From the NCBI GenBank assembly GCA_017654735.1, contig JADPYG010000088.1:868001-932000 (forward strand): a stretch of 64,000 nucleotides of DNA. Direction: 5' to 3'. This DNA is from Vishniacozyma victoriae. Its lineage: Eukaryota; Basidiomycota; Tremellomycetes; Tremellales; Bulleribasidiaceae. Made by a program: the position numbers and the translations under genes. The notes under the pieces are model-generated. The model did no database searches and was not told where the DNA came from. It worked only from the letters and a program-made list of their open reading frames with translations. This document shows, in pieces, positions 1 through 12,010 of the stretch (positions are counted from its first letter, which is position 1; the number at the start of each line of letters is the position of its first letter).

Positions 1-3000
1 TCGTGGTGGATATCGAAAAAGTCACAGGTTCAAAGCTGAAGGTGTACAATGATACCCTTCCAGGTCATAGCAAGAAAGCTGTGGTCGTTGGTACGAGTGG
101 AAGTGAGGTTGTGAAAGGACTCAGAGGGTATCAGGGAGTAGTCGATGACCTGGAGGGCAAGTGGGAGTCATTCGACGTCAGAGTCCTGGAAAATCCAACC
201 CATGATCTGAAGGAAGCGATGGTCATCTCCGGTTCTGACAAGGTAAGTCAGCCTACTTGCTCTCGGAATGTATGCTGACACATACAAGAGAGGTACCGTA
301 TTTGCACTATACGACCTATCCGAACAATTAGGCGTCTCACCGTGGCATTACTGGTCCGATTCTCCACCTACCAAACACTCTTCCATTGCATTCAACACTT
401 CCAGACACTGCTCCCATGGCGAGCCATCCGTCAAGTACAGAGGTCTATTCATCAATGACGAGCTTCCCGTCCTCTGGAATTGGGCGAGGGAACGATTCGA
501 TATCCCTAGTCCTGAACCGCCATTCCAGGTAGGGATGTATGAGAAAGTGTTCGAATTTGTCCTTAGGATGAAGGGAAATTACTTCTGGCCAGCTAGTAAG
601 CGATTGAAGAACTTCTCGTGGTTCAAATCTGATGATCAGTGTGGTCTTCGATGTTTTCGGTAGACGGCATGAATGTCACCTCGGGCTTACCCTCTGAGCC
701 CCTCACCGGCCCTAATCAAATCCTAGCCGACTCAATGGGTATCGTAATGGGTACATCGCACCATGAGCCCATGGGGCGAAACAAGGAAGAATGGGATCAA
801 GGTGGAAAAGGACCTTGGGATTGGACAAATAAGGATGTTATGAAGAAATGGTGGGAGTATGGTGCTGAACGGGCAAAGGGGGTTGAAACTATGTTTACCA
901 TGGGAATGAGGGGTGATGGGGATAGTGGCCTCGAGGGGGCTAGTAAGGAGTTGCTTGAGGGTGTGTAGTGACCACATGGGCAGAAGGATTCAGCTGACAC
1001 TTGCAGAGATCACGGACGCTCAACGAGAAATCCTGAAACATGTGTATGATACCGATGATGTCTCGACCATCTCACAGATGTGGTACGTCCTCGTTGAACA
1101 CCTGACCAATGCATGCTGAGACTAGGGCAATGTACAAAGAAGTCCAAGGATACTTTGCCGATGGCGTAAGTACTATACTTCCTTGTGGATATGAGATGCT
1201 GACTATACAGCTTAAAGTCCCCGATGATGGTATGCTTTATCCATGCTAATAATGACTGACTGACATACAGTGACGATCCTCTTCGCCGACGACAATTACG
1301 GTAACCTCATGTCGGTCAAACCATGGGATATGGACCATAAAGGTGGAGCAGGTATCTACTATCACGCAGATTACGTCGGCCATCCAAGGGATTATCGATG
1401 GATGAATACCAACTCCTATGCCAAGAGTGTGTGCCGTCCGATCAATGATACTGACGAACAGTGTGGGAACAATTGAATGTAGCTTATTCATTCAATACCA
1501 CCGAAATCTGGATCCTCAATGTCGGATCAATGAAATTCTTGGAGGTCCCTATTGAGTGGTTCCTTAATATGGCCTGGGATAAGGAGAGGTGGTCTCGAAA
1601 TACCCATCATGAATTCCTTGCTTTGTTGGCAAAGAGGGAATTTGGCGAAAAGTATGCCGAGGAGATTGGGGATATCCTTGCTCGTTATTCTGTGCGTACT
1701 CGACACTCCATTGCGATATCGGTGCTGATTACTAGAAACTTGCCGGATTGATGAAGCATGAGCTACTCAGCCCAACGACTTACTCAGTCATCAACTACCA
1801 CGAGTAAGTTTCCGCGGCGCCATCAGAGCTGACATACAGACTTGAAAGGAACATCGCCAACTGGACAAGCCTTGAAGAGAGAGCGACCGAGATCTTGCAC
1901 CATATCCCAAAAGAGAAGAAATCGGCATATATCCAGTTAGTCTGGATGCCAGTATCCCTCGTCACTAATCTCAACAAGCTGCATGCCGCCGGTAGGCCCT
2001 CTTCCCCTTTTTCATTGATACGTGAGCTGATTGGTCTAGTCAGGAGGAACAACGTCCATGCCCGCCAGGCCAGGACTTCTGCTAATATCGAGGGAAAGCA
2101 GGCGATTGAGCATTTCGAACAGGATTTCAACCTTTCCAGGATATTCAATGAACTTGAGGATGGGAAGTGGGATCAGTAAGTGCTTAATGTCCAATCGTAT
2201 TCTTCGCTGACCAATGTAGTATGCTGGACATGCCCGTAAGCTCTCCGCTCAGCCACTTCGATGGTGCCGCCAGCTGACCTTCTAGCATATTGGCTACCCA
2301 GACGACTTCTGGCACACTCCCCAGCGTAACTCGCTCCCTCCGATCTCGTACATACACGCTGGAGAACCATCTCGACTAGGTAGGGAAGGTATTGCCCGAG
2401 GCCAACTTTCCAATCTCCGATTCACCCTCGAAAACTCTTACGGCGCTTTCCCTGGCACCAATCCCGACAGTTGCCCCAAACACTTTGATTGCCCACCAGC
2501 TTCCGTCTATCCAATGGACCGATATGGAGCATCTTCAAGATGGGTCGATATTGGATCAGGAGGTCCTGCGGATGTTGAATGGTCGACTCGGTCGAACGTC
2601 TCTTGGCTACATATTGAGCCTTCTAAGGGATTGATCAAAGGGGACGGGTCTACCGATACGAGATGTTACCTTACCGTCGACTGGGATAAAGTGCCCCCAG
2701 CGGATGGTGATAAACCATTCTACGAGGCAGAGGGGGCTATCATCCTCACCACCTCGGACGGTACGAATGTCAGTGTCTTCGCTCCTGTCATCAATTATCC
2801 TTCAATCCCCCATGATTTCTCAGGATTTGTCGAAGGAGACGGATACGTTGTCATGGAAGCAGCACATTTCAAGAATAACGAATCATCAGACGGATACGCC
2901 TACCAAGAACTTGTCGATTTCGGACGAGGTCTGAGCGCATTAGAGATGTTCCCAGTGACCAACCATAACTTCACAATCGGAACTGGGCCTAGTCTTCAGT

Positions 3001-3401
3001 ACGACTTCTTCGCACAGGGCCAGACGGCATACGACAACAAATTTGAGATTACCGTCCAAATCGCCCCTTCGTTAAACTTCATCATTGGGAAACAAATCGC
3101 ATTCGGGCTTCAATTCGATGATCGAGAAGCTGAGATCATCACTCCAGTCCCAACTGAGCGAGTACCGAACCAAGGAGATATTGGAAGTGTACCCATCGAT
3201 TGGGAGCCCACCGTCATCCAGGATGTTAGGAATGTGACGATGACGGTAGAGCTGGAAGAAGGTAAGATAAGGGGTGAGCATAGTGTGACGATCTGGGGAA
3301 TGAGTGCTGGAATTGTGTTGGAGAGGATATGGGTAGATATGGGAGGTATTAAGTCTAGGGGATACAGCTTGCTTGGTCCTCCTGAGTCGAAGCGGATCTA
3401 G
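1..3401 (+). CDS. GH115 family alpha-glucuronidase (3' part, N-terminus outside window)
   Basis: Glycoside hydrolase family 115 enzymes remove (4-O-methyl)glucuronic acid side chains from glucuronoxylan. The visible protein starts mid-domain (frame opens at base 3 with no ATG) and runs through at least nine exons to a TAG at 3399-3401. Family hallmarks across exons are YRGLFINDE, a KGNYFWPA segment continuing after splicing into MWSSMF, NQILADSMGIVMGTSHHEPM, and YYHADYVGHPRDYRWMNT. The last long exon (about 2400-3401) carries the C-terminal beta-rich region typical of the family. Introns such as 242-288 and 593-637 have GTAAG donors and CAG/AAG acceptors, and no frame is broken. Roughly the first 70-100 residues, including any signal peptide, are missing, so secretion cannot be judged. 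The gene converges on the aldo/keto reductase, with only about 57 bp between stop codons. Confidence 0.85.
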
Positions 3402-3458
3402 GCTCAGGTAGTCGAATAGGACAATTTGCATATACTTTTACAACGATGGGCGCCCCGA

Positions 3459-4473
3459 CTAATCAGCATCGACCGGGTTCCAGGTGCTGGCGCCTTTGGC
3501 GCCTTCGTCTAGACCGTCCAAGGCGGCCATATCATCTTTGTCGAGCTCGAAATCGTAGACCTCGGAATTTGACTTGATCCGGCTGGGAGTCACCGACTTG
3601 GGTAAGGGTATGTATCTGTTGACATCAGCTCCCCGCCCCATTAAGTTTCGCCACCTTGCGCTTAAGTTTCGCTACCTTGCGCGAAGCTTGAAATCAGACT
3701 CACCCCTTTTGTAAACTCCACCGGACCAAAACTTGTGCCCAGTCCTTGCCATGTTTCTCTCCTATTTCAGCGACGGTCTCATCTTCCATCCTCTCTTTCG
3801 TTGCCCTTGATAAAGGTGAATAAGCCTGAAGGACAATGCCATGTTTCTGGCAATACTCGACAATGGGCCGTTGTTGACACCAAGGATGAATCTCAATCTG
3901 ATTGACAGCCGGTACAGGTTCAGGAAGAGTCTCCAGGTGCTTCACGCCACTTCATATAAGCATGATCAACAACAGTTGACGTACAAATTCGATACTCCAA
4001 TGTCCTTTATCCACCCTTCCTTCTGCGCTCTAGCTAATGCAGCCCAATTCTCCGTTCTACCCTTCTCGCCTCCAAAGGGAGCATGAATCAACATCAAATC
4101 GATATATCCTCCTTCTTCGATTGATTTGCCTTTATTCAATTTAGGTACTGATTTGACTAGGTAGTCGTATACCGCGGATGAGGAGTGTGGTTGATGTGTG
4201 GGCATATATTTCGTTGTTAGGTATGTTGATGATCGGTCAGAGACGTTATCGCCCACCACTACTATATCAGCTTGGATCAATAAGTCGATCTGGGGCCTTA
4301 CACTTTTCATTACGATAAGCTTGGGCGGAATCGATATGTGTGTACCCCACCCTCAAAGCTTCTGCTACTCCCTTCTCGCAATCCTCTCCTCGAGCTTGAT
4401 AGACACCATAGCCGAGCTGTGGAATTGCTGCCCCAGACCGTAGCTTTACAGTACTTTTGAGTGAGATGGACAT
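3459..4473 (-). CDS. Aldo/keto reductase
   Basis: NAD(P)H-dependent reductase of carbonyl substrates (AKR superfamily, TIM barrel). It starts at ATG 4473 (MSISLKSTVKLRSG) and has three introns. The four catalytic residues are visible in order: Asp and Tyr in HIDSAQAYRNE, Lys in LTTKYMP, His in LMLIHAPFGG. Later come VNQIEIHPWCQQ, GIVLQAYSPL and, after the last intron, YIPLPKSVTPSRI, the usual coenzyme-phosphate-binding stretch. Its length (about 290 residues) fits the family. The substrate cannot be told from sequence. The last intron (about 3624-3701) contains a 21-bp tandem repeat, reported separately. Downstream it faces the GH115 gene tail to tail. Confidence 0.88.
3641..3682. repeat. 21-bp tandem repeat inside an intron
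   Basis: Two adjacent copies of a 21-bp unit beginning TTAAGTTTCG and ending CCTTGCGC (3641-3661 and 3662-3682) differ at one position. They lie inside the last intron of the aldo/keto reductase, between its GTGAG donor and its CAACAG acceptor, so the coding frame is untouched. Confidence 0.8.
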
Positions 4474-4783
4474 GATATATGGCTAACAGAGAGAGAAATG
4501 TGACGGCAGCTTCAGTCATCTTGAACCTTGAACCAAGTGGAGGTGGAGGTGGAGGTGGGGCAGACCAACCCCCACTCCACGTAGACTCAGAAGCTAAATG
4601 CATACTGTACAATGATATAAACATGATGAACCAACAACATAGACAATGCCCAAATCTCAGAAATCTAGATTTCCCATACTGAACTACCAATCTCGTCGAA
4701 GACCTGAATGATCAGTACGGGCCCACTGACCAAAACATCCACCACCAACCTCTCGACCTCCACCAACACCCCCATCACCATGC
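4474..4783. other. Intergenic, promoter side of aldo/keto reductase
   Basis: This lies between the start of the aldo/keto reductase and the stop of the upstream hydrolase, both on the minus strand. It holds a short purine/pyrimidine run of GGA/GGT triplets around 4540-4560. A plus-strand open frame here is glycine-rich low complexity and has no support as a gene. Confidence 0.6.
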
Positions 4784-7700
4784 TCACAGCCTACTCTTCA
4801 AGGGCTTACCTATAGGTGGTGCCAAAGTCTTATTCCCAGCCAGACTACCCGGCTCCACCCCGGATGCTATTGATGCTGAACTGGCCGAATTCCTCAACTG
4901 CCCAACCTTCGATTGTCTACCCGCCATTGGCTCGAGCTAATCATCAACTCCATTCTGATCATAGCTAGGGACTTACCTTCTTCTTGATATCTCGGAGAGC
5001 TTTTGTGGTGGGTTTCCAATGAAGTATGCCTTCCTTTAAATCCCTCAATTCGCCGGGGAATAGATCCTTGACCTCTGGACTATCGACCAAAGCTCGCATA
5101 ATCCACGGCAATTCGAAATCGTTCCTCCCTTCCCTAGCCGAGAAATGATCAAGGGCAAGCTCAGGAGATGGACCATGAAGTGGAGCAGCATGGAACAGGT
5201 AATCGACGGCTAAAGCGAAAGAGGCAGGTTCTTCATATGGTGTCGAGTGACCTACACCTGTCAATGAACCTGCTGTAGCTTCCGAGAGATGTTCGATGAG
5301 ATGTTGATCGGATATTCCGGCGTTTCGAAGCATGAACGAGAAGCAGAGTAGATTCGTCATGAAGTCGGAAGCGGAGTATGAGGCGCCATCCACGAAGAGG
5401 GCTCGAAGGAGTAGAGGATGACTCGCGGCGCTGAATGAGGAACCATAGATTGGGACCTACCCGTCGGCTATCGAATACAAGAAACGACTTGGCTGAACTC
5501 ACAACTTGATCATTCAACGACGAAAGAAGGACAACTCGAACTCCATTCTCCAGCACCATAGCCAAAGCCCGTTGGTATGCCTGAGAAACCGCACTAGTCG
5601 TGTCCTGGAATTCAAACAACTCCCTCGCAGCAGGACTTTCAAACCATTGTAAATAAGGCTGAAGTATTACCGTGCTCGTGCCAATCAGGAAGAATGGTCC
5701 TTGATGTACACCACACATGGCCAACATGCACACTTTCTGATAGCCGCCCTCTTCGACGTTGACTGGAACGGTATGCGCCAAGCGGCCTCGTGGTGATTTG
5801 GGTTCGGATGGAGGGACGATTGATACGGGTCCAAACGCCCATGAACACTGCTCGTCAACTTTGGCCACGAAAGTGCACAGATGACTTACTCGAGCGACAG
5901 CCTCAGCATTCAGCGGGGTCTTGATATGACCTTGGGCGATCAAGCGAGAAATCAAGTGAGTGGTGACGATACACCCTTGGGAGTGTGCGGCAAAGAAGAT
6001 GGCGTCAGCCCGACGAAGGTCGTTGATCCAAGCTGGGTTGGATAGATAAGATTTGTACAACCTTCAATCAGCGCGATTGTGAGGTCGATAGAAAGAGTAC
6101 TTACCGGTCGACCCGATGCTCAATGGTCCCTTCACCTTCTAGCGGAATAAGGGTAAGTCGGATGTCATCAATTCCCTTGTCATCAAAGAACTTCTTGACA
6201 GCTTGTCCCATCATATTAGCGAATTTGCTCGAAGTCCCAGTCGGCTCCCCAATTACACTAATGGTCAGTCCGAGCTAAGTACCACACGGGCAATACTGAC
6301 GAATTCACGATTTTAGCTGGGAACCAGCCGTGTACCCCAACAACGACAACTCGCTTGACATTCTTCCATCCATCATCGGGATCCTCTCCACACAAGCCAA
6401 TTCTTCTGGGCAAATCCATTCCAATCTCTCTTCCCTCCTTCAACCCTCTAGTCTCTTTAGACCCAACATCAACTTTCTCCTCTACCTTCTCCTGCCCCGG
6501 GTAGACGTAGCTTCCCACAGCCCCTAACGCTCTCCAAGCTAATCCAGGTTGAGGTGGCGGGGTCGGGATTACTGGTTTCGGTGGTAAGAAAGATCGAGGT
6601 GGTCTATCGAATGTCGTACTAAAGGAGGGGATTACGAGATTAGGCTGGGTGGCAGGTACTTGAGGTGGAGGGGGTAATGATGATATTTTGGTACTTGGAG
6701 CAGGCGTCGAGGCGGCTGTACCACCCTTGGATTGATTTTGAGGTGAAGGTGGAATAGGTACGACCGAAGTAGCGGATTTGATAGACGAAGTAGACAATCT
6801 TTTCTTCTTTTTGTCGGGTAGGCCGGAAGGTGGTGGCATACTGGTCTTTGTATTGGGGTTGGAGACGATGGCGGCTTTGACCGGTTGAATATCAGGTTGG
6901 TTATCGGCTGGGAAGTTCGGGTCGTTCGAGAAATCCATCACTTCCTGAGTACTATCAATGGAGGATGCGGGATTTTCGATTTTCTTCTGACTCGCCCGGA
7001 ATGCAAGGTAATTTAGCCACCCTCCTGTAGTTGAAGCCTGTGAGCTCCTACGTGGTGCCGTAGCTGTAGGTGGCTTCAATTTGGGGTCCTCTACAGGTAC
7101 AAGTACTTTATTTGGGTCTTCGGTATTCAAATCGTTGATCTCGGCTGTCGGAACGTTGTCGATATGTACAGGAGGTTGTTCGATGGTTGCAGAAGTGGGA
7201 ATGACCGACCCTGAGGTGTTTGTATTTTCGACAGCTACCGATGATGTTGAACCGACTTGAGGAATGACGATGCCATACAAGAATGATCCCCAAGTTTTCC
7301 GAGGTACAGTATGGCTCGTCGAGTCTTCGACTGTATCCATCTCCCCTGCCTTTGATTCCTGCACTTCTACCTCCTGCACCTCTGCCTCATGCTCTTGATT
7401 CTGAACAGTCACCTCCACCGGTAGTAGAGGCGCAGCTTCTTCGTTGTGATCGTTCGTAGCAGGATCGGCTTCCGTTTGTGGTACTTGAGGGACATTGGGA
7501 ATTGGTGGACGGCTTGGCCCCTTCCGACCCCAGGTCAAGTACTCCTTCCACCCACCAGGACTCTCGGTCGGGTTGGTTTGATCGTTGTCAATCGCTGGAG
7601 GCTGTTCGGCCTCGCTCGTAGCCTTTGACTGTCGTTCAGGCTCGTCCGTAACGGTCGTAGGGGGTGGGTCACTGATGGCTGGGGCTTCCGGTACGATCTC

Positions 7701-8516
7701 GATAGCGGTCAGTGGCGGGGCGGGCGGTGGATTCTTGGTGAACCAGCCCTTTGCTTTTGGCCCGGAAGGCGGCGGAACTGTGCCCATTGCACCTTGACGT
7801 GCGTTCATTGTATTTTCGGTCGCTTCAGCCGCTTCGTTAGTGGTATCGCTCTCGATTGCGGGCGCTAGGCGGGTGTTGATGGTCGTCGAATCGTCGTCAT
7901 TATTGTTCGGTGGGACGTTCTCCGCCGCCTCCTGACTCCCCGTTTCCCCATCCACGGGTGTGGAAGCTCTTCTTCCCGGCGTGGTATCCCCAGCTACCTC
8001 TTTGCTTTTGCCTTTGCCCTTTGGAAATGATGTGGTTGGCGAATTCCAGCGCAACCAACTATTTGAAGCTTTCGGATTCAGTCTCGCCCGCCTCTCCTCC
8101 CCGTGCTTCGTTCCTATCTCCACTACTCCGGCCCCATGATCCCCATGATCCCCCTCTTCCTCTTCGACCTCTGCAATACTCTCTCTGGGACTCTGAGAAC
8201 CACCTCCCCCACCTCCGTTCACGGTGTTGATAGTCTTCAAAGTCGCTGTTGAGCTCCGCCGACTCCTCAGGCCCATCTGTTTTCCACCAAGATCCCCATC
8301 CAGTTGGCGCGATAAGGCCTCCTCGCAGCGGGACCCAGACGATGACGAGGGTAGCGGAGGGAGTAGCGTGGAGCCAGAAGACGCGTATACGAGGGACAAG
8401 GTTGGGTTCGACGCTTTACGAGTGGATGACGAGGAGCGGAGTTTGAAAGGGGGACGGCGAGCAGGAGTGGGAGCCGGTGAAGGCGATGGCGATGGCTTGG
8501 ATGATGACGGGGCCAT
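4784..8516 (-). CDS. Lipase-like alpha/beta hydrolase with long disordered N-terminus
   Basis: The start is ATG 8516 (MAPSSSKPSP). The first exon encodes about 700 residues rich in Ser, Pro, Thr and Glu, with no visible fold. It then enters a hydrolase domain: VVVVGVHGWFPAKIVNS, then after an intron VIGEPTGTSSKFANMMGQAV, then a nucleophile elbow AHSQG in FFAAHSQGCIVTTHLI, and further on GPFFLIGTS. The C-terminus continues after an intron at about 4937-4976 and ends GKPLKSRL, with the stop at 4784-4786. Ser of AHSQG is the likely nucleophile; I could not place the Asp and His with confidence. From memory it resembles a conserved fungal family of unknown function that includes yeast YML020W, but that match is unchecked. 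Substrate and location are unknown. Confidence 0.72.
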
Positions 8517-9477
8517 ATTCGATAGGCGAGTCTATCAATATATGCTATGAGGTACTAGCCATCACGGCGGAGTGGATAGTGAGGGAACGTGTCCGAGTGG
8601 ATTGAAAGAAGTGTAAACGTTGCTGTGGCATGACGCGCTTGTTTCCACTCGGTCTCAGCGGCAACAGATTAAGCGTTCATCAAGTACTCGGTTTCCGAAT
8701 CAGTATCCATAACACCCTATTGCTCACACATGCATTATTTGGGATGCAATACAGCTGGCGTGGCCGAGATGCTACAGGGTTGGAGCTTGCTGCTGTGCTT
8801 TGCTGTGGCTTCAAGCATCCTGTGTGTGTGATGAACAGGACATGCCTGACTTTCCCCAGCCAGGGGTGACCCTGAAATTGGCTTCGAGTGAGATATCATG
8901 GTTAAGATTCAATGTACCAATGCATCAATACATATGTAGTTTTTGGCCAATAGAGTATGCAATTTGTGATAATAATGGATTGAGCTACTGCCTGCTACAT
9001 TTCTGAAGCTGCTAGATGGCTGCATTCATTTACAAGAGATAGGTGGGAAAGGTGTTCTCAGATAACTCAGATACGGAAAGTGACCGAGTCCTTCCCGGAC
9101 ACCTAGTACGTTTTAAGCGTTCCTCAGAGGCGACCTGCGAAGTGCCGGCTAGTACCATGACACGACTCAGATCATATTCCGGACACGGTTTTGTTCACGA
9201 GAGAGAAGGAGGATGGGGTTTGGACCGCATTGTTTCATTTGTGCCGTTAGAATCTAAGGGATATGGAGAAGGGCGCACATTGAAGGCTGGCAAGAAAATA
9301 GAGCTTCCTTTCCGTATCATGAAATGCTTTCATAGGTGTCTAAATGATGGTACGATGCTCGACTAGAGCAAAAAGGGTGTGACTATGAGCAGCAATTGAA
9401 AACCGAATACCAAACGAATGAACCAGTAAAACGGAAAGTGTACGAATCTTGTAATCTAGGGGTCTCTAAATCTAGAT
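8517..9477. other. Intergenic region upstream of the hydrolase and downstream of UGDH
   Basis: 961 bases without a gene I can support. It is the promoter side of the minus-strand hydrolase and the 3' side of the dehydrogenase. Open frames at 8630-8869 and 9043-9366 have no recognisable protein family and no splice partners. I see no tRNA or repeat. Confidence 0.55.
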
Positions 9478-11476
9478 CTAGACTCGGTCTCCGGTACCGA
9501 TAGTAACGACGGTGAAACCGATCTTCTGGAGCTTCTTTCGGTCCAACATCAATCGACCGCTGTTTTTGTTAGTTACTGCCTATTGCTGGGGCACATTGGA
9601 CTTACTCAAAGACGAAAGCGGGTCTAGGACAGTTGTCGTAGACTGATCATCAGCTTAGTACAGATCTGAATGGGCAGAAGACTCACTCTTCTGCCAGTCT
9701 AGGTTTTTGAACTCATCCCACTCGGTACAGATGACGATAGCCTCGGCATCCTTGCAAGCCTCCTCGGCGCTGGTGGCGACCTTGACGTGGGGCTTGATGG
9801 GCTCAGATGGGATCGATCCGTAGCTGAACGTCAGTCAGATACCACAGTCGGTGTATAGAAGGTAGACTTACTCGGTCAAGTCGAGCCAGATCTGGGGCTC
9901 AGTGACCTGAGGGTCGTAGATGTTGATTCGTGCCTTCTCAGACAAGAAGTGGTTGGCAATGGTGATAGCGGGGGATTCTCGGGCTGGCTGTCAGCGAAGT
10001 CTTTGGAATATGACGTACTATCTCCAGTGTCCTTCTTGAAAGCCCAACCGAGCATGGCGATCTTCTTACCGGTGATGCTGACAGTCAGCAACCAAAGACC
10101 CTAAGTGATGGGGACCTACGTGTTGAAGAGGGTCTCGACGACCTTTCGCGAGAATCGGTCCTTCTGGTGCTCGTTCATCTCGACAACAGCTCGCCAGTAC
10201 TTGGCGACCTCGGGCAAATGGAGGGACTCGGAAAGGTAGACCAAGTTGAGGATATCCTTCTGGAAACACGATCCACCGAAACCCTACTGATCAGAGCCAC
10301 CCAATTGAATCTTTCAGCAACACTTACGACAGAGGCCTTCAAGAACTTGGAACCCATTCGGGAGTCCTTTCCGACGGCGAAAGCGACTTCGTCAATGTTG
10401 GCTCCGGTAGCCTCACAGATGGCGGACAAGGCGTTGATGGAAGAGATTCGCTGGGCCAACATGGCGTTGGCAGCGAGCTTGGAAAGCTCGGATGACCAAA
10501 GACCGACAGTCAAGATCCTGTCCTCGGGGATCCAGTTGGCGTAGACGTTGGCCAAAGACCTACAGGCACTGAGACCAGACTCGTTCTGTAGGGAACCGAT
10601 GAGGACACGATCGGGGGCGAACAAGTCATCGATGGCGGTACCCTCGGCGAGGAACTCGGGGTTGGAAAGAATGTCGAATGTGCATCCTGGTCGAGAGTTG
10701 GCCTCGAGGATGGTTCGCATAGCACTGGGATTAGCTTAGTCGACATCGGGGTGAAGATGAGCTTACTCGGCAGTCCTGCATGGGACGGTAGACTTCTCGA
10801 CGACGATCTTGGAAGAGGTAGAGACCTCGGCAATTCGTCGGGTAGCGAGTTGGAGGTAGCTAATCATCAGCGATCGTCGCGTCGCATTTGCCCAGACTTA
10901 CTTCAAGTCAGCAGCGAAGCCAGCTCCGATACCAGACTTTTTGGTGGGGGTGTTGACGGAAACAAAGATGAGGCTGCACGTCAGCGGATGTCATAAAGGG
11001 GCGGAGGAGACTCACTCGGCCTCGGCGATGGCCTTGTCGACATCGGTAGAGAAGAAGAGATTTCGTCCTCGGGCCTCCTTGACGACCTCATCGAGTCCGG
11101 GCTCGTAGATGGGGAGTGTGTCAGAGTTCCAAGCGTCGATTCGGGCCTGGTTGAGATCGACGATAGTAACAGTGATATCGGGACTGGAAAATTAGCTCGC
11201 GTCTTTGGTGTAGGGCGGACGTGATGGGGACTTACCATTTCTTTGCGCTGAAAGGAAGAGTGGTCAGCTAATGTGTGCTATGAGTCATCCCAATTGTGGT
11301 ATAGCTTACATACTGAAAAGTCAGCTCGAGTCACGTTTGTGGACGAAGCAGCTTACACTGAACAAGTGGGTCCACCGACGTATCCAGCACCGACTGGATC
11401 GATCAGTGATTGTTCTATACGTTGTTCTGGACGTGTACTCACTGCAACAGATCTTCTTTACGACAATGGGGGCCAT
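9478..11476 (-). CDS. UGD1: UDP-glucose 6-dehydrogenase
   Basis: Oxidises UDP-glucose to UDP-glucuronate with two NAD+, in the cytosol. UDP-glucuronate feeds UDP-xylose synthesis and, in capsule-forming relatives, the glucuronic acid and xylose of capsular polysaccharide. It starts at ATG 11476 ([11 protein letters not shown]) and is split by about ten short introns. Visible elements include an N-terminal Rossmann part, [44 protein letters not shown], the lysine-containing substrate segment [21 protein letters not shown], the catalytic cysteine in [12 protein letters not shown], and the C-terminal [23 protein letters not shown]. The protein ends IGTGDRV with TAG at 9478-9480. No key residue is missing. 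The gene is divergent from the EAF7-like gene and has a TATATA element about 55 bp upstream. Confidence 0.95.
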
Positions 11477-12010
11477 GATGAGTGAGTGTGATGTATAGTG
11501 AGTGTGTAGAGAGTAGGGAGTAAAGAATAGTATATAGAGGGAAGGGAAAAGTATTCTCATTCAGAGGGGGGCGCGGGTCAGGGTTCGGTTGCTCTTCGCG
11601 ACTGAGATTACCGGATTAAGTAATTTAACTAAATCAATTGACAATGGACCTGGACTACTTTCGTCTTTATCAATCAGCCACACAATTTATGGTAGAGATG
11701 ATGGTAGTCTGTATGCAGTAAGAGCATGGCTGGCGTACATGGAATATCATGCACAAACGATACATGCCATTGATCTCGAGCCTATGATATTTCCAGAAAT
11801 TCACTGAGTGTTGTCAAAAAACAAACAAAAAGTGCGGTGTGTAAATCACGTGTCCTGCCCTGAATGCATGTTGAGTGGAGGCGAGATTGACCAAAGACAT
11901 GAATGCCTCAACTCCACTCATAAAACGCGGTCCAGTGTCTATTAGCTTCATTCCCAGTCCATCTCCGACCCCTACGCCTTCCCGGCATCTTCTCCTGATC
12001 CTGAAACACC
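11477..12010. other. Divergent promoter region of UGDH and EAF7-like gene
   Basis: 534 bases between two divergent start codons. Apart from the minus-strand TATATA at 11531 and an A/T-rich ATAAAA at about 11918 facing the plus-strand gene, I see no clear element and no supported open frame. Confidence 0.6.
11531..11536 (-). promoter_or_regulatory. Candidate TATA box of UGDH
   Basis: TATATA on the minus strand within CTCTATATACTA, about 55 bp upstream of the dehydrogenase ATG at 11476. Assigned from position and sequence only. Confidence 0.4.

Noticed and set aside
4479..4682. Glycine-rich plus-strand frame
   Set aside because: Low-complexity repeat of GGA/GGT in the promoter of the reductase; no family, no splice partners.
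8581..8680. GTCCGAGTGGATTG, similar to the D-arm of tRNA-Leu/Ser
   Set aside because: No matching acceptor stem, anticodon arm or TTCGA T-loop could be built.
9043..9366. 107-codon plus-strand frame
   Set aside because: No recognisable domain, no promoter or leader signals, codon choice unlike the neighbouring genes.
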